A stretch of 64,000 nt of DNA from Candidatus Kaistia colombiensis. Its GTDB lineage: Bacteria; Pseudomonadota; Alphaproteobacteria; Rhizobiales; Kaistiaceae. The stretch is taken from NCBI GenBank assembly GCA_029203105.1, contig CP119318.1, positions 4,044,501 through 4,108,500 on the forward strand. The letters run 5' to 3'. How positions within the stretch are numbered: the first letter of the stretch is position 1; each line of letters begins with the position of its first letter. Below are positions 49,033-59,004 of this stretch, in pieces. Both the position numbers and the translations under genes were made by a program. Under the pieces are notes generated by a model. It worked only from the letters and a program-made list of their open reading frames with translations. It was not told the DNA's origin and did no database searches.

Positions 49033-50868
49033 ATGTTCCAGAACTTCGACGCCCCCAGCCGCGCCCATCCGATCACCGAACGGCTGGTGGCGCTGCGCGC
49101 CCATCTCGACCGCGCAGGATTGCAGGGTTTCGTCGTGCCGCACGCCGACGAATACCAGGGTGAATACATCCCCGCCTCGGCCGAACGGCTCGCCTGGCTG
49201 ACCGGCTTCACCGGCTCGGCCGGCGCCGCCATCGTGCTGGCCGGTGAGGCCGCCGTCTTCGTCGACGGCCGCTACACCCTGCAGGTGCGCGATCAGGTCG
49301 ATGTGACCGATTTTACGCCGGAAGACCTGATCGGCACCCCGCCGCACCAGTGGCTGAAGGCCAAGCTCGGCGTCGGCGACCGCATCGGCTACGACCCGCG
49401 GCTGCTTACGCTTGCGGAAGCTCGTCGGTTCGAGGCTGCCTGCAACGCCGCCGGCGCGGCGTTCGTCGCGCTGGCCGAAAACCCGATCGACGCGATCTGG
49501 ACCGACCGCCCTCTCCCGCCGCTGACCCAGGTCATGCAGCAGCCGGACGAACTCGCCGGCGAGAGCGCCGACGACAAGATCGCGCGCATGCAGGCCGTGC
49601 TGGCCGAGAAGGGCATCGATGCCGCGATCCTGGCGCAATCCGACTCGATCGCCTGGACCTTCAACATTCGCGGCGCCGACGTGCCGCACAATCCGGTCGT
49701 GCTTTCCTATGCGCTGCTCAAGCGCGACGAGCGCCCCACCCTCTATGTCGATGGCCGCAAGCTCTCGAACGCCATTCGCGACCAACTGGCCGAGCGCGCC
49801 GACATCAAGGAGGAACGCGCCTTCCTTGCCGATCTCGCCCAGATGGGCGCGGAAGGCCGCCGCGTTCTGATCGATCCGCAGACCACTCCTGCCCTGTTCG
49901 CGCGGACTCTGAGCGACGCCAACGGCGTCCTCGTCGAGGGCGCCGATCCGGTCGTGCTGCCGAAGGCGCGCAAGAACGCGGTCGAACTCGACGGCACGCG
50001 GCGGGCGCACAAGCGCGACGGCGCCGCGATGACCCGCTTCCTCGCCTGGCTCGATGCCAACGGCGACCAAGGCACCGAGACGGAAATCAGCGTCGCGAAG
50101 AAGCTCGAGGCCTTCCGGGCCGAGGCTGGCGAGGCCGACGGCTCGCCGCTCCTGGAGATCTCCTTCGACACGATCTCCGGTGCCGGCTCCGACGGCGCCA
50201 TCGTGCATTACCGCGTCAACGAGGCGACCAACCGCAAGCTGGAGACCAGCACGCTCTATCTGGTCGATTCCGGCGCGCAGTACCGCGACGGCACCACCGA
50301 CATCACCCGCACCATCGCCATCGGCACGCCCACGGCCGAGATGCGCGACCGCTTCACCCGCGTCCTGAAGGGCCATATTGCCCTGGCGACGGCGCGCTTT
50401 CCGAAAGGCACCACCGGCGCCCAGCTCGACACACTGGCGCGGCATGCGCTCTGGCAGGCCGGCCTCGATTTCGACCACGGCACCGGCCATGGCGTTGGCG
50501 TGTTCCTGTCCGTGCATGAGGGACCGGTCCGCATCTCCAAGGCGGGCAATCTGCCGCCGGAGCCCGGCATGATCCTTTCGAACGAGCCCGGTTACTACAA
50601 GACCGGCGCCTATGGCATCCGCATCGAGAACCTGATCGTCGTCACGCCGCCGGCCCCGATCGAGGGCGGCGACCGCGAGATGCTCGGCTTCGAGACGATC
50701 ACACTGGCGCCGATCGACCGCAATCTGATCGACGTCGCGCTGCTGAGCCCGACCGAGAAAGACTGGATGGACGCCTATCACGCCCGCGTCCGCGCGGCGC
50801 TATCACCGTCGCTTGACGGCTCGGCATTGCAGTTCCTGATTGCCGCTACGCAACCGCTGGAGGGCTAG
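49033..50868 (+). CDS. Aminopeptidase P family (Xaa-Pro aminopeptidase)
   Basis: 611 residues, the long three-domain form. It removes N-terminal residues before proline. Two creatinase-like N-terminal domains come first (FVVPHADEYQGEYIPASAER; QSDSIAWTFNIRGADVPHNP). The pita-bread domain follows with metal ligands in LVDSGAQYRDGTTDITRTIA (two Asp), HGTGHGVGVFLSVHEGP (His), LSNEPGYYKTGAYGIRIEN (two Glu). It has no signal peptide, so it is cytosolic. The ATG at 49033 lies behind GGAAGAAGG. A strong terminator separates it from ligA. Confidence 0.93.
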   Translation: MFQNFDAPSRAHPITERLVALRAHLDRAGLQGFVVPHADEYQGEYIPASAERLAWLTGFTGSAGAAIVLAGEAAVFVDGRYTLQVRDQVDVTDFTPEDLIGTPPHQWLKAKLGVGDRIGYDPRLLTLAEARRFEAACNAAGAAFVALAENPIDAIWTDRPLPPLTQVMQQPDELAGESADDKIARMQAVLAEKGIDAAILAQSDSIAWTFNIRGADVPHNPVVLSYALLKRDERPTLYVDGRKLSNAIRDQLAERADIKEERAFLADLAQMGAEGRRVLIDPQTTPALFARTLSDANGVLVEGADPVVLPKARKNAVELDGTRRAHKRDGAAMTRFLAWLDANGDQGTETEISVAKKLEAFRAEAGEADGSPLLEISFDTISGAGSDGAIVHYRVNEATNRKLETSTLYLVDSGAQYRDGTTDITRTIAIGTPTAEMRDRFTRVLKGHIALATARFPKGTTGAQLDTLARHALWQAGLDFDHGTGHGVGVFLSVHEGPVRISKAGNLPPEPGMILSNEPGYYKTGAYGIRIENLIVVTPPAPIEGGDREMLGFETITLAPIDRNLIDVALLSPTEKDWMDAYHARVRAALSPSLDGSALQFLIAATQPLEG

Positions 50869-50908
50869 ACCCTCGCGGTAGGGCCGTAAGACCCAACAAG
50901 TAGACGGA

Positions 50909-50942
50909 AGAGGCCTGCCCGCGAGGGCGGGCCTCTCTTCAT
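50909..50942. terminator. Terminator between converging pepP-like gene and ligA
   Basis: GAAGAGGCCTGCCCGC-GAG-GGCGGGCCTCTCTTC, a nearly perfect GC stem, 41 bases after the aminopeptidase stop and 15 bases from the ligA stop. Confidence 0.82.
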
Positions 50943-50956
50943 GCGAGCTTTCCGTC

Positions 50957-53106
50957 TCAGTCTGCGCCGACCAGCGTGAACCAGCCGTCCTCGTCGATTA
51001 CCTCGACGCCGTTCTCGGCCGCCGATTTGAGCTTCGAACCCGCCCCGGGTCCGGCGACCAGCAGGTCCGTCTTCTTCGAGACCGATCCGGCCACCTTGGC
51101 GCCCAGGCGCTCGGCCATCGCCTTGGCCTCGTCGCGCGTCATCCGCACCAGCGTGCCGGTGAAGACGACCGTCTTGCCGGCGACGGGACTGTCGGTCCTG
51201 GCTGCCTCGAGCGGCTGAGGCGTGACCTCTTCGAGCAGGCGGGCAAAGGCATCGCGGTTATGCGGCTCGTCGAAGAAATCGACCACCGCCTCGGCGACGA
51301 CACCGCCGATCCCCTCAATGCCGATCATCTCGATCCAGGCGTCATTACCCTTAAGCAGTTCCGGTCCGGGCGGCCGCGCCGCCAGCGCCGTATCGCGAAA
51401 CGCCTCGACGGTGCCGAAATGGCGGGCGAAGCGCTTGGCATTGGTCTCGCCGACATGGCGGATGCCGAGCGCGAAGATGAAGCGGTTGAGCGCGATGCTG
51501 CGCCGCTCGTTGATGGCGGCGAACAGGTTGCGCGCCGAGGTCTCGCCGAAGCCGTCGCGGTTCTTGAGCCTTTGCAACTGACCGGCGTCGCGCGCCTCCA
51601 GCGTGAAGATGTCGGCCGGCTCCTTGATCAGCCCCCACTCATGGAAGGCCTGCACCTGCTTTTCGCCAAGCCCTTCGATGTCGAAGGCGTTGCGCGAGAC
51701 GAAGTGGCGGATGCGCTCGACCGCCTGCGCGGCGCAGATCAGGCCGCCGGTGCAGCGGCGGACCGCCTCGTCCTCCTCGCGCACGGCATGACTGCCGCAG
51801 ACCGGGCACAGCGTCGGGAACTCATAGGGCACGGAATCGGCCGGCCGCTTGTCGAGCACGACCGAGACGATCTGCGGGATGACATCGCCGGCGCGCTGGA
51901 TGACGACCGTGTCGCCGATGCGGATGTCGACGCCGTCGCGGATCGGCAGGCCGTCGCCACCAATTCCCTTGATGTAATCCTCGTTGTGCAACGTCGCGTT
52001 GGAAACGACGACACCGCCGACCGTGATCGGCTCCAGCTTCGCCACCGGCGTCAGCGCGCCGGTACGGCCGACCTGGATGTCGATGCCATTCAGCACTGTG
52101 ACCGCCTGCTCGGCGGCGAATTTGTGCGCGATTGCCCAGCGAGGGCTGCGCGAGACAAAGCCGAGCCGGTTCTGCAGGGCGAGCGAGTTCACCTTGTAGA
52201 CGACGCCGTCAATGTCATAGCCGAGGCCGGCGCGGTCCATTTCCAGCCCGTGATAGAAGGCGAGCGCCTCCTCGACGGTCGAGCAGAGCGTCATGCGCGG
52301 ATTGGTCGGCAGCCCCCAATTCGCGAAGGTCTCGACCATGCCCATCTGGGTTTCGGCCGGCATGGCGCTCATCTCGCCCCAGGCATAGGCGAAGAAGCGC
52401 AGCGGTCGCGAGGCGGTGATCTTCGGATCGAGTTGGCGCAGCGAGCCCGCCGCGGCGTTGCGCGGATTGGCGAAGGTCTTGCCGCCGCCGGCCGCCGCCA
52501 TGGCGGGCGTTCAACGCCTCGAAATCAGCATGCGCCGATGTAGCATTCGCCACGGATCTCGACGATCTCGGGCACGCCGGCGGGAAGCTCACTCGGGATA
52601 TCGGCAATGGTGCGGGCGTTGGCGGTGACGTTCTCGCCTTCGAACCCGTCGCCGCGCGTCGCCGCGGTGACCAGCTTGCCGCCCACATAGCGCAGCGACA
52701 GCGACAGCCCGTCGATCTTCGGCTCGGCCGTGAAGGGAATGGCGTCGGTGGCGTCGATCTTGAGGAAGCGCCGGGCGCGATCGATGAAGTCGACGACGTC
52801 CTGGTCGTGGAAGGCGTTGTCGAGCGACAGCATCGGCACGACATGCGGCACCTTGGCGAACTTCGCCGAAGGAGCGGCGCCGACCGATGTGCTCGCCGCC
52901 GAAGTCAGGTCAGGAAATCGCGCCTCGATGGCGACCAGGCGGCGGCGAAGCGCATCATAATCCGCGTCCGAAATCGTCGGCGCGTCTTCCTGATGGTAGC
53001 GGATATCGTTTTCGGCGATCTCGGCGCCGAGGCGCGCATGCTCCCGAGCCGCCTCGTCCACCTTCAGCGTCTCGACCGGTGTTGCGCGCAGATTGTCCGA
53101 CGGCAT
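50957..53106 (-). CDS. ligA: NAD-dependent DNA ligase, two apparent 1-base insertions
   Basis: LigA seals nicks in DNA replication and repair and is essential in most bacteria. Adenylation domain: ISDADYDALRRRLVAIEARF, then the active site AEPKIDGLSLSLRYVGGKLV (KIDG lysine). The frame breaks near 52513 and 52528 (in the segment that should read FEALNAR), and continues as KTFANPRNAAAGSLRQLDPK. Then OB fold, zinc finger (PTLCPVCGSHAVREEDEAVR, CTGGLIC), helix-hairpin-helix and BRCT (VAGKTVVFTGTLVRMTRDEA). Removing two bases gives 715 residues, the normal length. It is the last gene of the cluster ftsA-ftsZ-lpxC-bamD-recN, though separated by 4 kb. Confidence 0.93.
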
Positions 53107-53155
53107 GGCTTGGCTCCCATTGAGGGAAAAGCTATGCCGCGCCGCCGGGATGGTC

Positions 53156-53192
53156 GCAAGGGGCGTCGGCCTTCCGGCAACAACCCCTTGCA
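53156..53192 (-). terminator. Hairpin after the MFS exporter
   Basis: GCAAGGGG...CCCCTTGC, an 8-bp stem with a long GC-rich loop, just beyond the MFS stop at 53199 on the minus strand and 50 bases before the ligA start. Confidence 0.4.
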
Positions 53193-53198
53193 GGTCCC

Positions 53199-54476
53199 TC
53201 AGTGGCCGACGTCCATGATCGCGCCCGGATCGGGATGATGCGGCGCGAACAGGCGGCCGCGCTCCGTCCAGTAGACGACGATCAGGCTGAGCACGCCGGT
53301 CGCCAGGAAGCCGACCGCCAATGGCAGCACCGTTCCATTGAACGCCTGGCCGATGATCAGGCCAACCAGCGTACCGACGATCGTCGTATAGAAACCGATC
53401 ATCGAGGATGCCGTGCCGGCGATGTCGCCGAGCGGCTCCATCGCCATGGTGTTGAAGTTCGGCATCGTCAGGCTGAACAGGAACTGGCAGGCGGCGAGGT
53501 TGACAGCGAACAGCAGCAGCGGCGGCTTGCCATCAAACCAGACGGCGCAGCCGACCATGATCAGCGACATCACCACATGGCCACAGACGCCGGCGTGCGA
53601 GATGCGGCGCATGCCGAGCCGCCGGACGATCCGGACATTGACGAAGGAGGCGACGCCCATCACCGCGGCGATCGAGCCGAAGACGACCGGGAAGATCGCT
53701 CCGAGGCCATAGACCTCCGTCTCGAAGATCTGCTGGGAAGAGCTGATATAGGCCATCAGCCCGCCGAACATCAGGCCGATCGCCGTCGAATAGCCAACCG
53801 TCGCCCGCTCCTGCAGGCAGCGCTTCGCGCCGCCGATGATCCGCGCGGCGGAGAACGGCATCCGGTATTCCGGATGCAGCGTCTCCGGCATGCGCCGGCC
53901 GAACCAGACGGCGATGCCGACCGCGATCACCAGCATGCTGACGAAGATCGTGTGCCAGGTGCCGAACAGCAGGAACAGGCTGCCGATGGCCGGGGCGAAC
54001 ACCGGCACGATGATGAAGATCATCATCGTGAACGACATCACGCGTGCCATCTCGCGGCCCTCGTAGCGGTCGCGCACGATCGCGACAGAGAGGATGCGCG
54101 TCGCTGCGGCGCCCATGCCCTGCACCAGGCGCGCCACCAGCAGCATCTCGAAATTCGTAGCAAACAACGCGATCAAGCTGCCGATCGAAAAGATGACGAG
54201 CCCGATCGTGAGCGTCGGCTTGCGGCCGACGATGTCCGACACCGGACCATAGAACAGCTGCATGATCGCGAAGCCGGCCATGTAGACGGTGAGGATCAGC
54301 TGGACCTCGTTCGCCGAGGCAAGGCCGAAATCATGCTGAATATGGCCGAAGGCCGGCAACAGATTGTCGATCGACATCGAGCCGAGCGCCATCATGAAGG
54401 CGATGATGACGACGAACTCGAAAAAAGACGGCTCAGGGGCTGGGCGCACCGGAGCACGCTCGGACAGGACGGACAT
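53199..54476 (-). CDS. MFS exporter of the Bcr/CflA type
   Basis: 425 residues, twelve predicted helices. GSMSIDNLLPAFGHIQHDFG, QLFYGPVSDIVGRKPTLTIG (motif A) and LVQGMGAAATRILSVAIVRD mark the drug:H+ antiporter group. It is related in layout to the exporter at 31566 but diverged, with a longer basic N-terminus (SVLSERAPVRPAPEPSFFEF). The substrate is unknown. It is divergent from the FAD oxidase across 369 bases. Confidence 0.86.
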   Translation of the reverse strand: MSVLSERAPVRPAPEPSFFEFVVIIAFMMALGSMSIDNLLPAFGHIQHDFGLASANEVQLILTVYMAGFAIMQLFYGPVSDIVGRKPTLTIGLVIFSIGSLIALFATNFEMLLVARLVQGMGAAATRILSVAIVRDRYEGREMARVMSFTMMIFIIVPVFAPAIGSLFLLFGTWHTIFVSMLVIAVGIAVWFGRRMPETLHPEYRMPFSAARIIGGAKRCLQERATVGYSTAIGLMFGGLMAYISSSQQIFETEVYGLGAIFPVVFGSIAAVMGVASFVNVRIVRRLGMRRISHAGVCGHVVMSLIMVGCAVWFDGKPPLLLFAVNLAACQFLFSLTMPNFNTMAMEPLGDIAGTASSMIGFYTTIVGTLVGLIIGQAFNGTVLPLAVGFLATGVLSLIVVYWTERGRLFAPHHPDPGAIMDVGH

Positions 54477-54609
54477 GGCGAGTTTCCAACAGGGGCTTCG
54501 GCAGACGATATGGCCTGCTCGAAGGGCGTCCGGTCGCTGGAGGCAGAGCGGATCTGGCCTGAAACGATCGACGCGAAGCTATCTACTAGACGAAAATATG
54601 TGGCGTGGC

Positions 54610-54625
54610 CGTGACGCAAGTCACG
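54610..54625. promoter_or_regulatory. Inverted repeat in the divergent MFS / FAD-oxidase promoter region
   Basis: CGTGAC-GCAA-GTCACG, perfect 6-bp arms with a 4-base spacer. It lies 134 bases upstream of the MFS gene and 221 bases before the FAD oxidase. It could bind a dimeric regulator. Nothing else is seen in 54477-54845. Confidence 0.4.
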
Positions 54626-54845
54626 CGGGGCGCGGACCGGGCGCCTCTCTTCGTATCTTGGTACCCTAATGGCAGCCTTATGATCAACGCGGAAATGGCA
54701 GGAATCGGGAGGAATCGCCTCCAGTGCGGCTTAGGGGTCACAGCCCCCGCGTGAAACCGGATGCGACCGGCAGGTGGCCGAGAGGACCTCATTGACGTAA
54801 CATGCCGTGGGCACTCCCGAGGCGCGGCACCTGTGGAGGAAAGCC

Positions 54846-56228
54846 ATGCGTTCGCAAGAAGCAGCCGAACTCTCCGGCAAGATGCGCGGTCCGGTGATCG
54901 ACCGCGACAGCCTCGACTATGACGAGGTCCGCAAGCTCTATAACGGCATGATCGACAAGAAGCCGCTGATGATTGCACGCTGTAGCGATGTGGCGGATGT
55001 CATCGAAGCGGTTGATTTCGGTCGCGAGCACAAATTTTTGATCGCCATTCGAGGCGGTGGCCACAATGGCCCCGGTCTCGCCAGCTGCGACAACGGCCTG
55101 GTCATCGACCTTTCCCAGATGAAGAGCGTCCGCATCGATCCGGAGGCGGCGACCGTCCGGGTCGGCCCGGGCTGCACGCAAGGCGACGTCGATCATGCGA
55201 CGCACGCCTTCGGCCTGGCGGTTCCGGCCGGCATTGTCTCGACAACCGGCATTGGCGGGCTGACGCTCGGCGGCGGCACCGGCTATCTGACGCGCCAATA
55301 TGGCCTGACGATCGACAACCTGCTCGAAGCCGATGTGGTGCTCGCCGACGGCAGCTTTGTCACCGCCAGCAAGTCGGAATGGCCCGACCTGTTCTGGGCG
55401 CTGCGTGGCGGCGGCGGCAATTTCGGCGTGGTGACGAGCTTCTTGTTCAAGGCCCATCCGGTCAAGATGGTCTATGGCGGTCCGATCTTCTGGGACCAGA
55501 AGGACGCCGCCGCCGTCATGCGGCGCTATCGTGACGTGCTGCCGGCGGCGCCGGAGCGGCTTGGCTGCTTCTTCGGCCTCAAGACAATGCCCTCGGCGGA
55601 TCCATTCCCGCGGGAACACTGGGGCAAACGGATCTGCGCGCTGATCTCCTGCTATAGCGGCCCGCAGGAAGAAGGCGAGAAGGCCATGAAGCCTTTCCTC
55701 GATGGCCTCCCGCCTCCGCTCGTCAACTGGATGAGCATGATGCCCTTCCCGGCCCTGCAAAGCCTGTTCGATCCACTGATGCCAACCGGCATGCAATGGT
55801 ACTGGAAGGGTGATTTCGTCAACGAACTGACCGATGCCGCGGTCGACGCGCATCTGCAGCAGGCGGCGGATACGCCGAGCATGTTGTCGCTGATGCACCT
55901 CTACCCGATCGATGGCGCCGTCCACCGCATCGGCAAGGACGAAACCGCCTGGAACACCCGCGACGCCCGATGGTCGATGGTAATCGCCGGCATCGACCCC
56001 AACCCGCAGCAGGCGGGTCCGATCACGCGCTGGACCAAGAACTACTGGCAGGCCGTGCATCCGCACAACAAGGATGGCGGCTATGTGAACTTCATGATGG
56101 ACGACGAGGGCGACGCCAGGCTGAGAGCGGCCTATGGCGGCAACTATGATCGTTTGATCGCGCTGAAGACGAAATATGACCCGGAGAACCTGTTCCGGGT
56201 GAACCAGAACATTCGCCCCATGCATTGA
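54846..56228 (+). CDS. FAD-binding oxidase of the berberine-bridge type
   Basis: 460 residues. The PCMH FAD domain has ARCSDVADVIEAVDFGREHK, AIRGGGHNGPG with the His that carries FAD covalently in this family, and TTGIGGLTLGGGTGYLTRQY. The substrate domain is followed by the BBE end YDPENLFRVNQNIRP. The second FAD-linking cysteine of bicovalent members is not seen, so it is probably monocovalent, as in 6-hydroxynicotine oxidase. The substrate is unknown. GGAGGAAA precedes the ATG at 54846. Confidence 0.88.
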   Translation: MRSQEAAELSGKMRGPVIDRDSLDYDEVRKLYNGMIDKKPLMIARCSDVADVIEAVDFGREHKFLIAIRGGGHNGPGLASCDNGLVIDLSQMKSVRIDPEAATVRVGPGCTQGDVDHATHAFGLAVPAGIVSTTGIGGLTLGGGTGYLTRQYGLTIDNLLEADVVLADGSFVTASKSEWPDLFWALRGGGGNFGVVTSFLFKAHPVKMVYGGPIFWDQKDAAAVMRRYRDVLPAAPERLGCFFGLKTMPSADPFPREHWGKRICALISCYSGPQEEGEKAMKPFLDGLPPPLVNWMSMMPFPALQSLFDPLMPTGMQWYWKGDFVNELTDAAVDAHLQQAADTPSMLSLMHLYPIDGAVHRIGKDETAWNTRDARWSMVIAGIDPNPQQAGPITRWTKNYWQAVHPHNKDGGYVNFMMDDEGDARLRAAYGGNYDRLIALKTKYDPENLFRVNQNIRPMH

Positions 56229-56243
56229 GCAAGCTGGCCCAAA

Positions 56244-56276
56244 GCCGGCGGCACGGGCCCGGCCCGTGCCGCCGGC
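56244..56276. terminator. Strong hairpin between converging genes
   Basis: GCCGGCGGCACGGGC-CCG-GCCCGTGCCGCCGGC: a perfect 15-bp GC stem 15 bases after the FAD oxidase stop and 8 bases from the siderophore-interacting protein stop. It lacks a T run. Confidence 0.75.
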
Positions 56277-56284
56277 CTCCGATC

Positions 56285-57127
56285 TCAATCGTCGTGGGTG
56301 TCGTGGTAGCTCGCCAGTCCGCGCTTCCAATAGCCCGACGCCTTGACGCGCCGCTTCGGCAGGCCGAGGTCCTCGACGAGGATCCGGCGAAGACGCTTGG
56401 CGGTGTCGGATTCGCAGGCGACCCAGGCGAAGCCCTCGCCCGCTGGCGGGCTGAATGCCGCCACGGCCGCGTCGAGCCTCCCCCCCTCACCCGGCGCGGC
56501 GTCGCCGCGATGCAGCCAGTCTATCGCGACGGAGGCTCGGCTCGGCAGTGGCATCTCATCGGCGCGGTTGCCGACCTCGACGATCACGGTGACCTTGGCC
56601 TCGGGCCGCAATTCCTCCAGCCGCCGCGCGATCGCCGGCAGCGCCGTGTCATCGCCGACCAGAAGATACCAGTCGAAGTCGTCGGGAACGACCATCGAGC
56701 CGCGCGGCCCGGCGACGTGCAACACGCTACCGACGGTGGCGTTGATGGCCCAGGCCGTGGCCGGACCGGCGTCGTGGACGGCGAAGTCCAGATCGAGTTC
56801 ACCCGTCGTGGCATCGTAGCGGCGCGGGGTGTAGTCGCGCGAGATCGGCTTCTCGGCTCCTTCGACGAAGACGGGACCGTTCGGACCGAAGGTGGGAAGC
56901 GACGGAGCATCCTCGCCCGGGCGGGCGAAGAACAGCTTGACGTGGTCGTCATGCGACCGGCTTTCGAAGCCAGCGAGATCCGAGCCGGTCACGGTGACGC
57001 GGATCATCGTCGGCGTGACATAGCGAGTGCGCGTCACGGTCAGGCGACGGATCTTGAGCGGATAGCGGACGCGGTAGGTTTCGTGCGGCGCGGGGGCAGC
57101 CTGGATGGTGGGCTGGATATCGGACAT
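56285..57127 (-). CDS. Siderophore-interacting protein (ferric-siderophore reductase family)
   Basis: 280 residues. The FAD-binding part has TMIRVTVTGSDLAGFESRSH, DHVKLFFARPGED and SRDYTPRRYDATTGELDLDF. The NAD(P)H part has GPRGSMVVPDDFDWYLLVGD and TALPAIARRLEEL. The family end VKASGYWKRG is present. It probably releases iron from ferric siderophores with NAD(P)H. No siderophore genes or clear Fur box are seen nearby. The ATG at 57127 has CAGGAG at good distance. Confidence 0.9.
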   Translation of the reverse strand: MSDIQPTIQAAPAPHETYRVRYPLKIRRLTVTRTRYVTPTMIRVTVTGSDLAGFESRSHDDHVKLFFARPGEDAPSLPTFGPNGPVFVEGAEKPISRDYTPRRYDATTGELDLDFAVHDAGPATAWAINATVGSVLHVAGPRGSMVVPDDFDWYLLVGDDTALPAIARRLEELRPEAKVTVIVEVGNRADEMPLPSRASVAIDWLHRGDAAPGEGGRLDAAVAAFSPPAGEGFAWVACESDTAKRLRRILVEDLGLPKRRVKASGYWKRGLASYHDTHDD

Positions 57128-57315
57128 GGAAACTCCTGACAGGAGAGCCGTCCGACCTGATGCAACGTCCCCTAGGCAACGCCGCGCAGGTCGAACCTGC
57201 TCGGGCAAGCTCGATCGGCGCGTTGTTTAACGTTAACGCCTACGTGCAGGCCTGTGGCGAGCCCGCAAACCACCTACGCAAAATGCCGCGAGGCAGCACG
57301 CAGCGCAAGCCTCGA

Positions 57316-58986
57316 TCAGATATTTCCATGAATGAGCTGGTGCGCCGCCGCCCGCGCCGCGTCGGTGATGACGCTGCCGGCCAGCATGCGGGCGATCTCC
57401 TCGCGCCGCTCTTCACCATCGAGCGGCGTCACGCCGGTTGCCACGCGATCCTCGCCGGCAACGCCGTCCTTGGCGATGCGGAGGTGATTGCCAGCCCGCG
57501 CCGCTACCTGCGGCGCGTGGGTGACGGAAAGCACCTGCACGCGTTCGGCGAGACGGGCAAGCCGCCTTCCGATCGCCTCGGCAACCGCGCCGCCGACGCC
57601 GGTATCGATCTCGTCGAAGACGAGGGTCGGCGCCGAACCGCGATCGGCGAGCGCCACCTTGATCGCCAGCAGGAAGCGCGAGAGTTCGCCACCCGAGGCG
57701 ACCTTCATCATCGGTCCAGGCCGGGTGCCCGGATTGGTGCGGACGAAGAAGTTGACGACGTCAATGCCGGCATCGCTGCGCTCTTCCGCGTCGGTCTCGA
57801 TCGACACGATGAAGGCGGCGCGCTCGAGCTTCAGCGCCGGCAGTTCCTCGGCGACGCGCGCCTCCAGTTCCTCGGCGACAGCCCGGCGACGGGCCGAAAG
57901 CGCGGCCGCCAGGGCGTCAAAAGTCCGGCAAGCTGCCTCAGCGGCTGCTTCCAGCGCCGCAAGCCGCTCCTCGCCCGAATCGAGCGCGGCGAGATCGGCG
58001 ACCATCCGGTCGCGCAGCGCAGCGAGGTTCTCGACGGCAACATCGTGCTTGCGTGCGGCTCCGCGCAGCGCGAACAGGCGCTCCTCGGTCCGCTCCAGTT
58101 CCTTCGGGTCGAATTCGCTGTCGCGCATCGAACGCGTCAGGATCGTCTCCGCCTCCTCTAGCGCATTGATGGCGCTGTCGATCGCCTCGACGACGCCGTC
58201 GAGCAAACCGCCGGCCTGGTCACGCTTGCGCTCCAGGCGGCGCGCGAGGCTGGCCAGGTTCGGGATCGGCGAGGTGTGGCCGGCAATGGTGTCGTGCGCG
58301 TCGGAGAGGTCGCCCGCGACCTTCTCCGCCTGCATCATGGTGTGACGCCGCTGCGCCAGTTCCGTCTCTTCGCCCGGCTGCGGAGCAAGCTTGGAGAGCT
58401 CTTCGACGGAAGCACGGAGATAGTCGCCCTCGGAACGGGCCGAGGCGATCCGTCGCCGCAACGCCGCGACCTCGCTCTCGGACGAGCGCCAGGCGCGAAA
58501 TGCCTCGGCAACGGCGACAGCCTCAGGATCGAGCCCGCCAAAAGCATCGAGCAGCCGGCGATGGATCGCCGGGTCGATCAGGGCGCGGTCATCATGCTGG
58601 CCATGGATTTCAACAAGCGCCGCGCCGACATCGCGCAGCAGCGCCACGCTGACCGGCTGGTCGTTGACAAAGGCGCGCGTGCGTCCGTCGCCCGTCTGGA
58701 CGCGACGCAGGATGATATCGCCGTCATGGTCGATGGAGTTGCCGCCGAGCAGCGTCCGGGCCGGATGGCCGGCCGGCACGTCGAAGACGGCCGTCACCTG
58801 GCCCTGGCTCGCCCCCTGGCGCACAAGCGCGCCATCGCCGCGCCCGCCGAGGGCGAGCGACAGCGAATCGAGCAGGATCGACTTGCCCGCGCCGGTCTCA
58901 CCGGTCAGGACCGTGAGACCGCGCGCGAAGTCGATCTCCAGCCGATCGATCAGTACGATGTCGCGAATTGCGAGCGCGGCGAGCAT
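57316..58986 (-). CDS. recN: DNA repair protein RecN
   Basis: 556 residues, an SMC-like ATPase for double-strand break repair. Walker A LTGETGAGKSILLDSLSLAL near residue 28, a long coiled coil between, the ABC signature SGGELSRFLLAIK, Walker B PTLVFDEIDTGVGGAVAEAI, and the His motif VLSVTHAPQVAARAGNHLRI. It is 18 bases downstream of bamD on the same strand, so they are cotranscribed. Confidence 0.94.
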   Translation of the reverse strand: MLAALAIRDIVLIDRLEIDFARGLTVLTGETGAGKSILLDSLSLALGGRGDGALVRQGASQGQVTAVFDVPAGHPARTLLGGNSIDHDGDIILRRVQTGDGRTRAFVNDQPVSVALLRDVGAALVEIHGQHDDRALIDPAIHRRLLDAFGGLDPEAVAVAEAFRAWRSSESEVAALRRRIASARSEGDYLRASVEELSKLAPQPGEETELAQRRHTMMQAEKVAGDLSDAHDTIAGHTSPIPNLASLARRLERKRDQAGGLLDGVVEAIDSAINALEEAETILTRSMRDSEFDPKELERTEERLFALRGAARKHDVAVENLAALRDRMVADLAALDSGEERLAALEAAAEAACRTFDALAAALSARRRAVAEELEARVAEELPALKLERAAFIVSIETDAEERSDAGIDVVNFFVRTNPGTRPGPMMKVASGGELSRFLLAIKVALADRGSAPTLVFDEIDTGVGGAVAEAIGRRLARLAERVQVLSVTHAPQVAARAGNHLRIAKDGVAGEDRVATGVTPLDGEERREEIARMLAGSVITDAARAAAHQLIHGNI

Positions 58987-59004
58987 GGCGCGCCCTGTCC
59001 TCTT

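Noticed and set aside
49000..50781. A 593-codon open frame antisense to the aminopeptidase P gene
   Set aside because: The opposite strand has all metal-binding motifs of a known enzyme; this frame has none.
57127..57315. A Fur box upstream of the siderophore-interacting protein
   Set aside because: I looked for an AT-rich 19-base palindrome in this stretch and saw none.
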